NCBI GenBank assembly: GCA_036491435.1
Contig: DASXBZ010000198.1
Coordinates: forward strand, 16,016 to 80,015
From: Bog-473 sp036491435
Lineage (GTDB): Bacteria > Actinomycetota > Acidimicrobiia > Acidimicrobiales > RAAP-2
Direction: 5' to 3'
Length of the DNA stretch: 64,000 nucleotides
Shown here: positions 44,186-51,599 of the stretch, one piece after another
Position numbering within the stretch: position 1 is the stretch's first letter
Layout of the letters: each line of letters opens with the position of its first letter
Notes under the pieces: model-generated
Told to the model about the DNA's origin: nothing
Database searches by the model: none
What the model saw: only the letters and a program-made list of their open reading frames with translations
Made by a program: the position numbers and the translations under genes

Positions 44186-44219
44186 CCTTGAGGCGCAGGG
44201 AAATCAACCTTGAGACGCA
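44186..44219. repeat. Direct repeat before the DedA gene, candidate response-regulator site
   Basis: CCTTGAGGCGCA (44186-44197) and CCTTGAGACGCA (44208-44219) match at 11 of 12 bases and start 22 bases apart, about two helical turns. Phased direct repeats are the usual target of OmpR-family regulators, and such a gene lies at 43010. Confidence 0.45.
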
Positions 44220-44260
44220 TCAAATTGGCTTGCGTCCTCCCGCCCTGGCGCCAAAGATGA

Positions 44261-44278
44261 CCGCCAAACGACTGGCGG
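44261..44278. other. Hairpin just before the DedA ribosome site
   Basis: CCGCCA (44261-44266) and TGGCGG (44273-44278) form a 6-base stem with a 6-base loop, ending 14 bases before the GTG start at 44293. It may be a terminator for the upstream membrane-protein gene or may affect translation. Confidence 0.3.
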
Positions 44279-44292
44279 GAGCAAGGTAGGCC

Positions 44293-44922
44293 GTGACTCA
44301 CTTTCTTTACTCAGCGGGGTACGCCGCCGTTTTCGTGCTGAGCTTCATCTCGTCCATGGGCCTGCCCGTCGGCTCGGAACTGGCCATCATCGGTGGTGGC
44401 GCCTTGGCCAGCGGCCAGATAGCGGGCGGCAAGCCGTTGAATCTGGCCATCGTGATAATCCTGGCCACGCTCGGCGAAGTGCTCGGATCGGCGGCCGGCT
44501 ACGGAATCGGTCGCTATGGCGGTAGGCCACTCGTCGACCGCGTGGGCAAGTACGTGCTCTTGACCCACAAGGACCTGGACCGCGCCGAAGCGTGGTTCGC
44601 CCGGCGCGGCGAACCGGTCGTCTTCTTCGGCCGCTTCATCCCGTTGCTGCGATCCTTCGTGTCGTTCGCCGCCGGGCTGGGCGAGATGGCAATCGGGAAG
44701 TTCCTCCTCTACACGGTGATCGCCTGTGCCATCTGGTGCACGGCGCTCGCCTCGATCGGCTACAGCCTCGGCAAGACCTACGACCAAGTCGTCCACGCCT
44801 TCAGCTATGCCGGCTACGTCCTGGTCGCGCTCGCGGTGATCGCTGTGGTCGTGGTGTTCTGGCACCGGTATCGGAGCTACAAGGCCGAGCAGGTCCAGGG
44901 GCGGCACCAGCGCCAGGCTTGA
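44293..44922 (+). CDS. DedA-family membrane protein
   Basis: A 209-residue inner-membrane protein of the DedA family, involved in membrane lipid and proton homeostasis; some members flip undecaprenyl phosphate. Visible features are several hydrophobic helices, the EVLGSAAGYGIGRYGG motif with its conserved Glu and Gly residues, and FFGRFIPLLRSFVSFAAGLGEM with the conserved Arg residues. It uses a GTG start. The cytoplasmic tail is basic (HRYRSYKAEQVQGRHQ). It stands alone between a membrane-protein gene and the protease gene. Confidence 0.9.
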   Translation: MTHFLYSAGYAAVFVLSFISSMGLPVGSELAIIGGGALASGQIAGGKPLNLAIVIILATLGEVLGSAAGYGIGRYGGRPLVDRVGKYVLLTHKDLDRAEAWFARRGEPVVFFGRFIPLLRSFVSFAAGLGEMAIGKFLLYTVIACAIWCTALASIGYSLGKTYDQVVHAFSYAGYVLVALAVIAVVVVFWHRYRSYKAEQVQGRHQRQA

Positions 44923-45053
44923 GCGGTTCGACCCAGGACCACAGCCGCAACCTGCTTGCTACCGGACACCCACAATCGCTGGTCAGCGCGGACACAAGAA
45001 GAACAACTGGCGCAAATTAGGGCCGAATTGCCTATAAAGAGTGCCAAAGGGCG

Positions 45054-45082
45054 TTGAACTCCCATAACCCCGGTGTTACCTT
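45054..45082 (+). promoter_or_regulatory. Promoter of the protease gene
   Basis: TTGAAC (45054-45059) and TACCTT (45077-45082) are 17 bases apart, predicting a start near 45089, 26 bases before the ATG. A GGGGGAGGGGG ribosome site follows. Confidence 0.45.
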
Positions 45083-45114
45083 CCCAAGCGGAGGAAGTTG
45101 GGGGAGGGGGAAGC

Positions 45115-46740
45115 ATGACGATTTTGCGTCGTGCCCGTCGTGCGATGGGTCGTCGTTGTGTCCGGTTGGGCGGTCTCGCTCTCGCAGGCGTCGCCGCGCT
45201 GAGCACTTCGGTGGTGGCGATTCCGGCCCCTGCCCAGGCTGGGCTGTTTGGCGGGAGCTCCGAGTACATCGTCTCGGCGCCGTCGGGCGCCCTCGGGACC
45301 GTCCTCAATGCGGTCGCCGGCGTCGGTGCGAGCGTCGGGACCACATTCCCGTTCATCAACGCCGTCACCGCACAGCTGAACTCCTTCGAGGTCACGCTCC
45401 TCGAGGCCGTCCCCGGCATCGTGGTGACTCCCGACATCACAGTGAATGTGCAGGGTTCCGACGGCCCGTCGGGCCACGGCCCCTCCGACGCCTTCGCTGA
45501 TCAGAGCGGCGCCGACCAGCTGTGGGCGCACGGTGACACGGGCGCCGGTGTCAACGTGGCAGTTCTGGACACCGGCATCCAGGCGCTCCCCGACTTCTCC
45601 GGCCGGATGGTCGATGGCGTCGACCTGTCGGGCGGCAACAATCCGTGGCAGGACAGCTACGGCCACGGCACCTTCGTCGCCGGGCTGATCGCGGGCAACG
45701 GCGCCTCCTCCAACGGCGCGTACACCGGTGAGGCCCCCGGCGCGGGCTTGGTGTCGGTGAAGGTTGCGGGCGCAAGCGGGCAGACCGACCTGGCCACCAT
45801 CATCGGGGGCGTCGGGTGGACGATCGCCAACGGCAGCACGGACAACATCAGCGTCCTGAACATGTCGCTCGGCTACTTGCCGATCGAGTCGACCGTGGCC
45901 GACCCGCTCGACCAGGCCGTGGAGAAGGCATGGGAGTCCGGAATCACCGTCGTCACCTCGGCGGGCAACTCGGGCCCGGGCAACGGGACCATCCTGTCGC
46001 CGGGAGACGACCCGCTGGTCATCACGGTCGGCGCCGTCGACGACGGTGGGAAGTCGAACCCGGCGAACGACACGATGACGACGTTCAGCAGCGTCGGCCC
46101 GACCAACCCCGACGGCTGGTTCAAGCCGGATCTCGTGACTTCCGGTCGCTCCGTGGTGAGCCTCCGCGACCCCGGCTCGACCATCGACGCCCAGAACCCG
46201 TCTGCCCGCGTGGGCAGCACCAACTTCGTCGGATCCGGCACCTCGTTCAGCGCCGCCATCACGAGCGGCGCCGCGGCCCTCCTGCTTTCCGCCGACCCGT
46301 CCTACACGCCGAACACCGTCAAGGGGACGTTGCTCGGGACGACGGTGCCAGGGCCCGTCGGGAACCCGTTCGTCGATGGCCACGGAATCCTGAACGCCAC
46401 CGCCGCAGTGAGCTCGGTGCCGATGACGCTGAACCAGCCCGTACCCACGGTCATCACGCAGCTCGGACAGATGGTCGATCTCGAGGCCGCGGGTGCCATG
46501 TCGTCGTGGAACCCCGACAACTGGACCGGCTCCCACTGGAACGGCTCCCACTGGAATGGCTCGACCTGGAACGGGTCCCATTGGAACGGCTCCACCTGGA
46601 ACGGCTCGACGTGGAACGGCTCGGCCTGGAACGGCTCGACGTGGAACGGCTCGACGTGGAACGGCTCGACGTGGAACGGCTCGGCCTGGAACGGCTCGGC
46701 CTGGAACGGGTCCCACTGGAACGGCTCGACCTGGAACTGA
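45115..46740 (+). CDS. Secreted subtilisin-like (S8) serine protease with WNGSx repeat tail
   Basis: A 541-residue exported protease. A twin-basic N-terminus and hydrophobic core (17-36) end at a probable signal-peptidase site after PAPAQA (42). A propeptide-like region covers 43-135. The catalytic triad is Asp152 (VLDTGI), His184 (SYGHGTFVAG) and Ser377 (GSGTSFSA), with Asn285 (SAGNSG) in the oxyanion hole. From residue 470 to the end there are 14 pentapeptides of the form WNGS plus H, T or A, ending in WN. The tail may bind the wall or carbohydrate, or be a structural repeat; its role is unknown. ATG at 45115 follows a strong purine-rich ribosome site. The GGDEF-EAL gene begins 41 bases later. 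Confidence 0.92.
   Translation: MTILRRARRAMGRRCVRLGGLALAGVAALSTSVVAIPAPAQAGLFGGSSEYIVSAPSGALGTVLNAVAGVGASVGTTFPFINAVTAQLNSFEVTLLEAVPGIVVTPDITVNVQGSDGPSGHGPSDAFADQSGADQLWAHGDTGAGVNVAVLDTGIQALPDFSGRMVDGVDLSGGNNPWQDSYGHGTFVAGLIAGNGASSNGAYTGEAPGAGLVSVKVAGASGQTDLATIIGGVGWTIANGSTDNISVLNMSLGYLPIESTVADPLDQAVEKAWESGITVVTSAGNSGPGNGTILSPGDDPLVITVGAVDDGGKSNPANDTMTTFSSVGPTNPDGWFKPDLVTSGRSVVSLRDPGSTIDAQNPSARVGSTNFVGSGTSFSAAITSGAAALLLSADPSYTPNTVKGTLLGTTVPGPVGNPFVDGHGILNATAAVSSVPMTLNQPVPTVITQLGQMVDLEAAGAMSSWNPDNWTGSHWNGSHWNGSTWNGSHWNGSTWNGSTWNGSAWNGSTWNGSTWNGSTWNGSAWNGSAWNGSHWNGSTWN
46522..46740 (+). repeat. 15-base tandem repeat coding WNGSx
   Basis: Fourteen tandem 15-base units run from 46522 to 46731, followed by a two-codon partial unit and the stop. 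Units are mostly TGGAACGGCTC plus a variable end. The first unit codes WTGSH. Frame and stop position are kept, so the repeat is coding. High similarity between units suggests copy-number change by slippage. Confidence 0.9.
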
Positions 46741-46781
46741 TCTGGAATGTCAACCCGAATAAGGGCGGAGCAGAGAATTAC

Positions 46782-49511
46782 GTGAATCTTCCGAGGTCCT
46801 CGAGGGTGTTGGTCGCGCTCTGGGCCATCGGCGGCCTGGTCACGCTGGCGCTGTCGTTGGTGTCCATGGCGAACGCCGGCCCGCCGGACGGCATGGACGT
46901 GGTGTATGCCGCGGTGTTCGGCGCGCTGCTCGCGGCGACCTGGATCTGGCCCCTGACGCTCTACTTCGACGGCGAATCCGACGGGATCGACTTCGACGAG
47001 GGGTTCTTCGTCCTGCTGATCCTGCTCGTGTCACCGGCGATGACGGTCCTGGTGTTCGCGTTCGTCACGTGCGCCGCCCAGGCCATCAAGCGACGCCCGC
47101 TCGCCAAGTCGATCTTCAACTGCGGGCAGGTGATCACCTCGGTCGGAGTGTCCGCCGCCGTCTTCACCGCCCTGGAGGGGACGCCGGAGCACCACGTGGG
47201 CTACGCCGGCGTCGTGGCGGCCCTTGCGGGCGCCGCCTGCTACTTCGTGGTGAACAACGTCGCCATGGCCTCCATCATGGTGACGCTGGGCGCGCCGTGG
47301 CGACGCAACGTGTTCGGTGGCCTGAGGAGCAAGCTCCTGGTCGTCGCGGGCGGCATCTGCATCGCCGTCCCGACCGCGCTGCTGCTCGACCGCGACCCTG
47401 CGTACCTGCCGGTCGCCGTCCTTCCATTGCTGATCGTGCGCTACCTCGGGGCCGGCCAGTTCTACGCGCTCCACGACCGGGCCCGCCTGCGCGGCCTCTT
47501 CGAGGCGACGCTCGACGTCAACCGGTCGATGGGCACCGAGGAGACGAAGGACGCCGTGTTGGCCGCCGTCGGCACGCTGCTCCGTTCACCGGAGGTGACG
47601 CTGACGACCACGCAGCCCGAAGGCGACGGGATGTGGGCGCCGATGTCGCTCGACAACCGGACCGTCTGGCTGGGCGTGTCCGGTCGCAGCCGCACCGAGC
47701 CCTTCGACCCGGCCGACCGTGCCCTTCTCGACGCGCTCGCCTCGGTCGGGTCCGTCGCCCTGTCGAACGCGCACCTCTACAGCGAGGTGCAGCGCCAGCG
47801 CGAGCACCTGTCCACCATTACGAGCAGCCTCGGCGAGGGCGTGTGCGCCATCAGCGAAGGCGGCGAGATCACGTTCATGAACCCTGCCGGCGCCAGCATG
47901 CTCGGCTGGTACACCCTCGGCCCGCGCTCGGGAAACGAAGGACCCCTGATGCCGGCGGAGGAGACGCCGCGCTTCTTGCTCGACCCGGCCCAGCGCGCCA
48001 TGTCGCTGGGGCGCAATGTCACCATCCACGAGACCAGGTTCGACCGCCTCGACGGATCGCACTTCCCGGTCACCGTCACTGCCTCACCGGTCGTGGGTGG
48101 CCGGTCACCGGGTGCGGTGATCGTCTTCCGCGACACGTCGGAGCGCAAGGCGTTCGAGGAACAACTGGCCCGCCACGCGTTCCAGGACGCACTCACGGGG
48201 CTGGCGAACCGGCGGCTGTTGCTGGACCACCTCGACCACGCGCTGCTCCAGGCGGACCGTGCCGGCAGCCAGGTCGCGGTGCTCTTCTGTGACGTCGACC
48301 GCTTCAAGCTCGTCAACGACAACCTCGGTCACCAGGTGGGCGACGAGCTCCTGCGCGTCATCGGGGAACGCCTGCGCCGGGCGGTGCGCGCCGGCGACAC
48401 CCTGTCGCGCTTCGGGGGTGACGAGTTCGTGATCCTGCTCGAAGGCATCTATACGCGCGACGATGCCGTCGTGGTGGTCGACGCGTTGCTCGACTCCCTC
48501 CGCGATCCCGTCACCCTCAGTGGTGGTCACGAGCTTGTGGCCTCGTTGAGCATCGGCGTCGCCCTCAGCGACTACGGCAAGTCCCGTGACGACCTGCTCC
48601 ACGATGCCGATGTCGCCATGTACCGGGCCAAGGAGCGTGGAAGAGGCGGCCAGTACGCCATCTTCGATCCCGACATCATGGGCGGCCGGTCCGTCGGTCA
48701 GCTCGACCTCGACACAGCCCTGCACCACGCGGTCGAGCGTGACGAGATCGAGGTCCTCTACCAGCCCTTGGTCTCGTTGGCGGATCGCCGGATCATCGGC
48801 GCGGAGGCTCTCGTCCGCTGGAACCACCCCGAGCACGGCCTCCTGCTGCCGGCGCAGTTCATCAAGTTGGCCGAGGACAACGGCACGATCCTGCCGATCG
48901 GCCGTGCCGTCTTCGAACAGGCGTGCCTGCAGGCCAAGGCGTGGCAGGAGGAGCACGGGCTGGCGCTCCAGGTCGGAGTGAACCTCTCGGCTCGCCAGTT
49001 CCAGCAGGACGGTCTCGTCGAGGAGATCGCGAGTGTCATCCAGGCCACGGCGGTCGACCCGGCCCAGATGTGTCTCGAGATCACCGAGAGCTTGGCCATG
49101 GACGACGTGGAGCTGACTTCGACGGTCCTGAACCGGCTGCAGCACCTCGGGGTGCGGGTTGCCATCGACGACTTCGGCACCGGCCACTCCTCGCTCGGCT
49201 ACCTGGCCCGCTTCCCGATCGACGTCGTCAAGATCGACCAGAGCTTTGTGCGTGACATCGACCGCGACCAGGTCAAGTCGGCCATCGTCTCGGCCGTCGT
49301 CGCGCTCTCGCAGGCCATCGGGTCGACGACCGTGGTCGAGGGCGTCGAGACGGTGGCGCAGCTCGAAGAGCTGAGGAACCTGGGCTGCGACGTGGCGCAG
49401 GGCTTCTACTTCGCCCGACCGGTCTCTGCGGCCTCCTTCGACAAGCTGTTGGCCGCCAACGTCAATCCGACGCCCGATCTGCGCATCATCCGAGGAGCCC
49501 TCGCTGTCTAG
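46782..49511 (+). CDS. Membrane-bound GGDEF-EAL c-di-GMP turnover protein with PAS domain
   Basis: A 909-residue protein. The first 230 residues hold about six hydrophobic helices, a membrane sensor module. A GAF-like region (240-330) and a PAS domain (about 340-450, EGVCAISEGGEITFMNPAG) follow. The cyclase domain has RFGGDEF (GGDEF at about 545-549) and an upstream RAGD I-site for product inhibition. The phosphodiesterase domain has EALVRW (E near 675), ITESL and DDFGTGHSS. Both catalytic signatures look intact, so it could make and degrade c-di-GMP. GTG at 46782 is chosen because the membrane module starts there; the much longer upstream frame runs antiphase through the protease gene. Confidence 0.9.
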   Translation: MNLPRSSRVLVALWAIGGLVTLALSLVSMANAGPPDGMDVVYAAVFGALLAATWIWPLTLYFDGESDGIDFDEGFFVLLILLVSPAMTVLVFAFVTCAAQAIKRRPLAKSIFNCGQVITSVGVSAAVFTALEGTPEHHVGYAGVVAALAGAACYFVVNNVAMASIMVTLGAPWRRNVFGGLRSKLLVVAGGICIAVPTALLLDRDPAYLPVAVLPLLIVRYLGAGQFYALHDRARLRGLFEATLDVNRSMGTEETKDAVLAAVGTLLRSPEVTLTTTQPEGDGMWAPMSLDNRTVWLGVSGRSRTEPFDPADRALLDALASVGSVALSNAHLYSEVQRQREHLSTITSSLGEGVCAISEGGEITFMNPAGASMLGWYTLGPRSGNEGPLMPAEETPRFLLDPAQRAMSLGRNVTIHETRFDRLDGSHFPVTVTASPVVGGRSPGAVIVFRDTSERKAFEEQLARHAFQDALTGLANRRLLLDHLDHALLQADRAGSQVAVLFCDVDRFKLVNDNLGHQVGDELLRVIGERLRRAVRAGDTLSRFGGDEFVILLEGIYTRDDAVVVVDALLDSLRDPVTLSGGHELVASLSIGVALSDYGKSRDDLLHDADVAMYRAKERGRGGQYAIFDPDIMGGRSVGQLDLDTALHHAVERDEIEVLYQPLVSLADRRIIGAEALVRWNHPEHGLLLPAQFIKLAEDNGTILPIGRAVFEQACLQAKAWQEEHGLALQVGVNLSARQFQQDGLVEEIASVIQATAVDPAQMCLEITESLAMDDVELTSTVLNRLQHLGVRVAIDDFGTGHSSLGYLARFPIDVVKIDQSFVRDIDRDQVKSAIVSAVVALSQAIGSTTVVEGVETVAQLEELRNLGCDVAQGFYFARPVSAASFDKLLAANVNPTPDLRIIRGALAV

Positions 49512-49548
49512 CTAGAGGGTGTCGCGGGCGTCAAAGTAGGATTGGCCG

Positions 49549-51177
49549 GTGGCCGATCGAGACAACTGGCAGGCCGAGTTCGACCGTTCTCCCATGCGGG
49601 GAGCGCGCTTCGAGACCATGTCGGGCATACCCCTGGACCCGGTGTACGGCCCCGCGGACGCCGAGCTTCCCGGCCAGTTCCCCTACACGCGGGGCCCGTA
49701 CGCATCCATGTACCGCTCCCGTTTGTGGACCATGCGCCAGTTCGCCGGGTTCGGGTCCGCCGCCGACACCAACGGCCGCTTCAAGGAGCTGCTGCGCGCC
49801 GGCGGTGACGGGCTCTCGACCGCCTTCGACATGCCGACCTTGCTCGGCCGCGACTCGGACGACCCGTGGGCCAAGGGCGAGGTGGGGAGGGCGGGCGTCG
49901 CCGTGGACACGCTCGACGACATGGAGACCCTCTTCGCGGACATCGATCTCGGCGCCGTCTCCACGTCGATGACGATTAACTCGCCCGCGGCACCGATCCT
50001 GGCCATGTACGTCATGGTGGCCGACAAGACTGGCGTCGCACGCTCCGCGCTCAGTGGGACGATCCAGAACGACATCTTGAAGGAGTACCAGGCCCAGAAG
50101 GAGTACGTCTTCCCGCCACGGCCTTCGGTCCGACTGGTCACCGACGTCGTCCGCTTCGCCGCGGCCGAGCTGCCGCGCTGGCACCCCGTCTCGGTGTCGG
50201 GCTACCACATCCGCGAGGCGGGCTCGACGGCCGCCCAGGAGCTCGCCTTCACCTTGGCCAACGGTTTCGCCTACGTCGAGGCCGCGGTCGCTGCCGGCTC
50301 CGACGTCGACGAGTTCGCACCGCGCCTCAGCTTCTTCTTCAATGCGCACATCGATTTCTTCGAGGAGATCGCGAAGTACCGCGCGGCCCGGCGCATCTGG
50401 GCCCGGTGGATGCGCGATCGCTACGGCGCCGCCAAGGATCGTTCGCTGCAGCTGCGCTTCCACACCCAGACCGCCGGCGTGTCGCTGACGGCCCAGCAAC
50501 CCGAGGTCAACCTCATCCGCGTCGCCATCGAGGCGATGGCTGGAGTCCTCGGCGGCACGCAGAGCCTGCACACTGATTCCTTCGACGAGGCCCTGGCCCT
50601 GCCCACCGAGCATGCGGCCCGGTTGGCCCTGCGCACCCAACAGGTCATCGCCGAGGAGTCGGGCGTCGTGCACGTGGCGGACCCGCTCGGAGGTTCCTGG
50701 TTCATCGAGGAGTTGACCGACGAGCTGGAGCGGCAGGCCGAGGAGGTGTTCGCGCATCTGCTCGAAGAGGGCGCGGGCTCCGTCCTCGACGGGGTGATCG
50801 CCTGCGTCGACGACGGCTGGTTCGTCTCCGAGATCGCCGATGCCGCCTACGCGTTCCAATCCAAGGTCGCCCGGGACGAGTGGAAGCTCGTCGGCGTGAA
50901 CGCGTACGTCGAGGAGGAGGGCACGGCGCCGAACACCCTCACCATCGACCCCGCCGTCGAGACCGATCAGCTGGCGCGTTTGGCTGCCATCAAGCAGGAG
51001 CGCGACGACGATGCGGTGCGGCGGTCCCTGGCCCGCATTGCCGCCGATGCCGCCGAGCCGTCCGTGAACCTCATGCCCGCGCTCATCGAGGCCGCCGGCC
51101 ACATGGTGACCGTGGGCGAGGCCATGCACGCCCTCGAGACGGTGTTCGGCACCTACGTGGAGCGCCAGGTCGCCTGA
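49549..51177 (+). CDS. icmA: Isobutyryl-CoA mutase large subunit
   Basis: A 542-residue coenzyme-B12 mutase substrate-binding subunit that should interconvert isobutyryl-CoA and n-butyryl-CoA. The TIM barrel shows YRSRLWTMRQFAGFG, GTIQNDILKEYQAQKEY and SGYHIREAGS. Two specificity residues decide the call: Phe65 replaces the Tyr of methylmalonyl-CoA mutase (Y89) and Gln183 replaces its Arg (R207). The 118-residue spacing is the same, and Phe plus Gln is the isobutyryl-CoA mutase pattern (F80/Q198 in the Streptomyces enzyme, from memory). The length is that of a large subunit without a fused B12 domain. GTG at 49549; the small subunit follows two bases after the stop. Confidence 0.87.
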   Translation: MADRDNWQAEFDRSPMRGARFETMSGIPLDPVYGPADAELPGQFPYTRGPYASMYRSRLWTMRQFAGFGSAADTNGRFKELLRAGGDGLSTAFDMPTLLGRDSDDPWAKGEVGRAGVAVDTLDDMETLFADIDLGAVSTSMTINSPAAPILAMYVMVADKTGVARSALSGTIQNDILKEYQAQKEYVFPPRPSVRLVTDVVRFAAAELPRWHPVSVSGYHIREAGSTAAQELAFTLANGFAYVEAAVAAGSDVDEFAPRLSFFFNAHIDFFEEIAKYRAARRIWARWMRDRYGAAKDRSLQLRFHTQTAGVSLTAQQPEVNLIRVAIEAMAGVLGGTQSLHTDSFDEALALPTEHAARLALRTQQVIAEESGVVHVADPLGGSWFIEELTDELERQAEEVFAHLLEEGAGSVLDGVIACVDDGWFVSEIADAAYAFQSKVARDEWKLVGVNAYVEEEGTAPNTLTIDPAVETDQLARLAAIKQERDDDAVRRSLARIAADAAEPSVNLMPALIEAAGHMVTVGEAMHALETVFGTYVERQVA

Positions 51178-51179
51178 AC

Positions 51180-51599
51180 GTGGCATCCGAGCGCGGCGGT
51201 CGGCCGCTGCGAGTGCTCATGGCCAAGGTGGGCCTGGACGGTCACGACCGCGGCCTGCGCGTCGTCGCCCGCATCCTCCGTGACGCCGGCTTCGAGGTGG
51301 TCTACGCGGGTCTGCGGCAGTCGCCCGAGACCATCGCGGCGATGACCACACAAGAGGACGTCGACGTGGTGGGCGTCTCCATGCACAACGGGGCGCACCT
51401 CACGCTCGCCCCCGCCGTCGTGGACGCGTTGCGTGCCGCGGGCCTCGACACGCCCGTCGTGATCGGCGGCATCGTGCCCCCCGACGACGTCGCCACCCTG
51501 CTTGACCACGGCGTGGCGGCGGTGCTCGGCCCCGGGGCCTCCAACGACGAGGTCGTGGCGACCGTCCGGGCCGCCGCCGGGGTGGGCCCGGTCAGCTGA
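51180..51599 (+). CDS. icmB: Isobutyryl-CoA mutase small (B12-binding) subunit
   Basis: A 139-residue cobalamin-binding protein. KVGLDGHDRG contains the D-x-H-x2-G motif whose His ligates cobalt; VVGVSMHNGAH and VIGGIVPPDD complete the Rossmann-like B12 fold. It pairs with the large subunit encoded two bases upstream. The gene ends in a stop embedded in GTCAGCTGAC, a palindrome that also supplies the stop of the convergent ETF gene, so the two genes overlap by eight bases tail to tail. Confidence 0.9.
   Translation: MASERGGRPLRVLMAKVGLDGHDRGLRVVARILRDAGFEVVYAGLRQSPETIAAMTTQEDVDVVGVSMHNGAHLTLAPAVVDALRAAGLDTPVVIGGIVPPDDVATLLDHGVAAVLGPGASNDEVVATVRAAAGVGPVS

Noticed and set aside
45076..46716. 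546-codon minus-strand frame with a GRAVPRRAVP-type repeat
   Set aside because: It is the complement of the protease gene, and the repeat is the antisense of the WNGSx coding repeat.
46522..46740. Possible CRISPR array or minisatellite
   Set aside because: 15-base units without spacers, in frame and ending at a stop codon; it is a coding repeat.
45816..46781. N-terminal extension of the GGDEF-EAL frame to 1231 residues
   Set aside because: The extra sequence runs out of phase through the protease gene; the membrane module starts at the GTG at 46782.
49549..51177. Methylmalonyl-CoA mutase large subunit
   Set aside because: The specificity Tyr and Arg are replaced by Phe and Gln, and the chain lacks a fused B12 domain, so isobutyryl-CoA mutase fits better.
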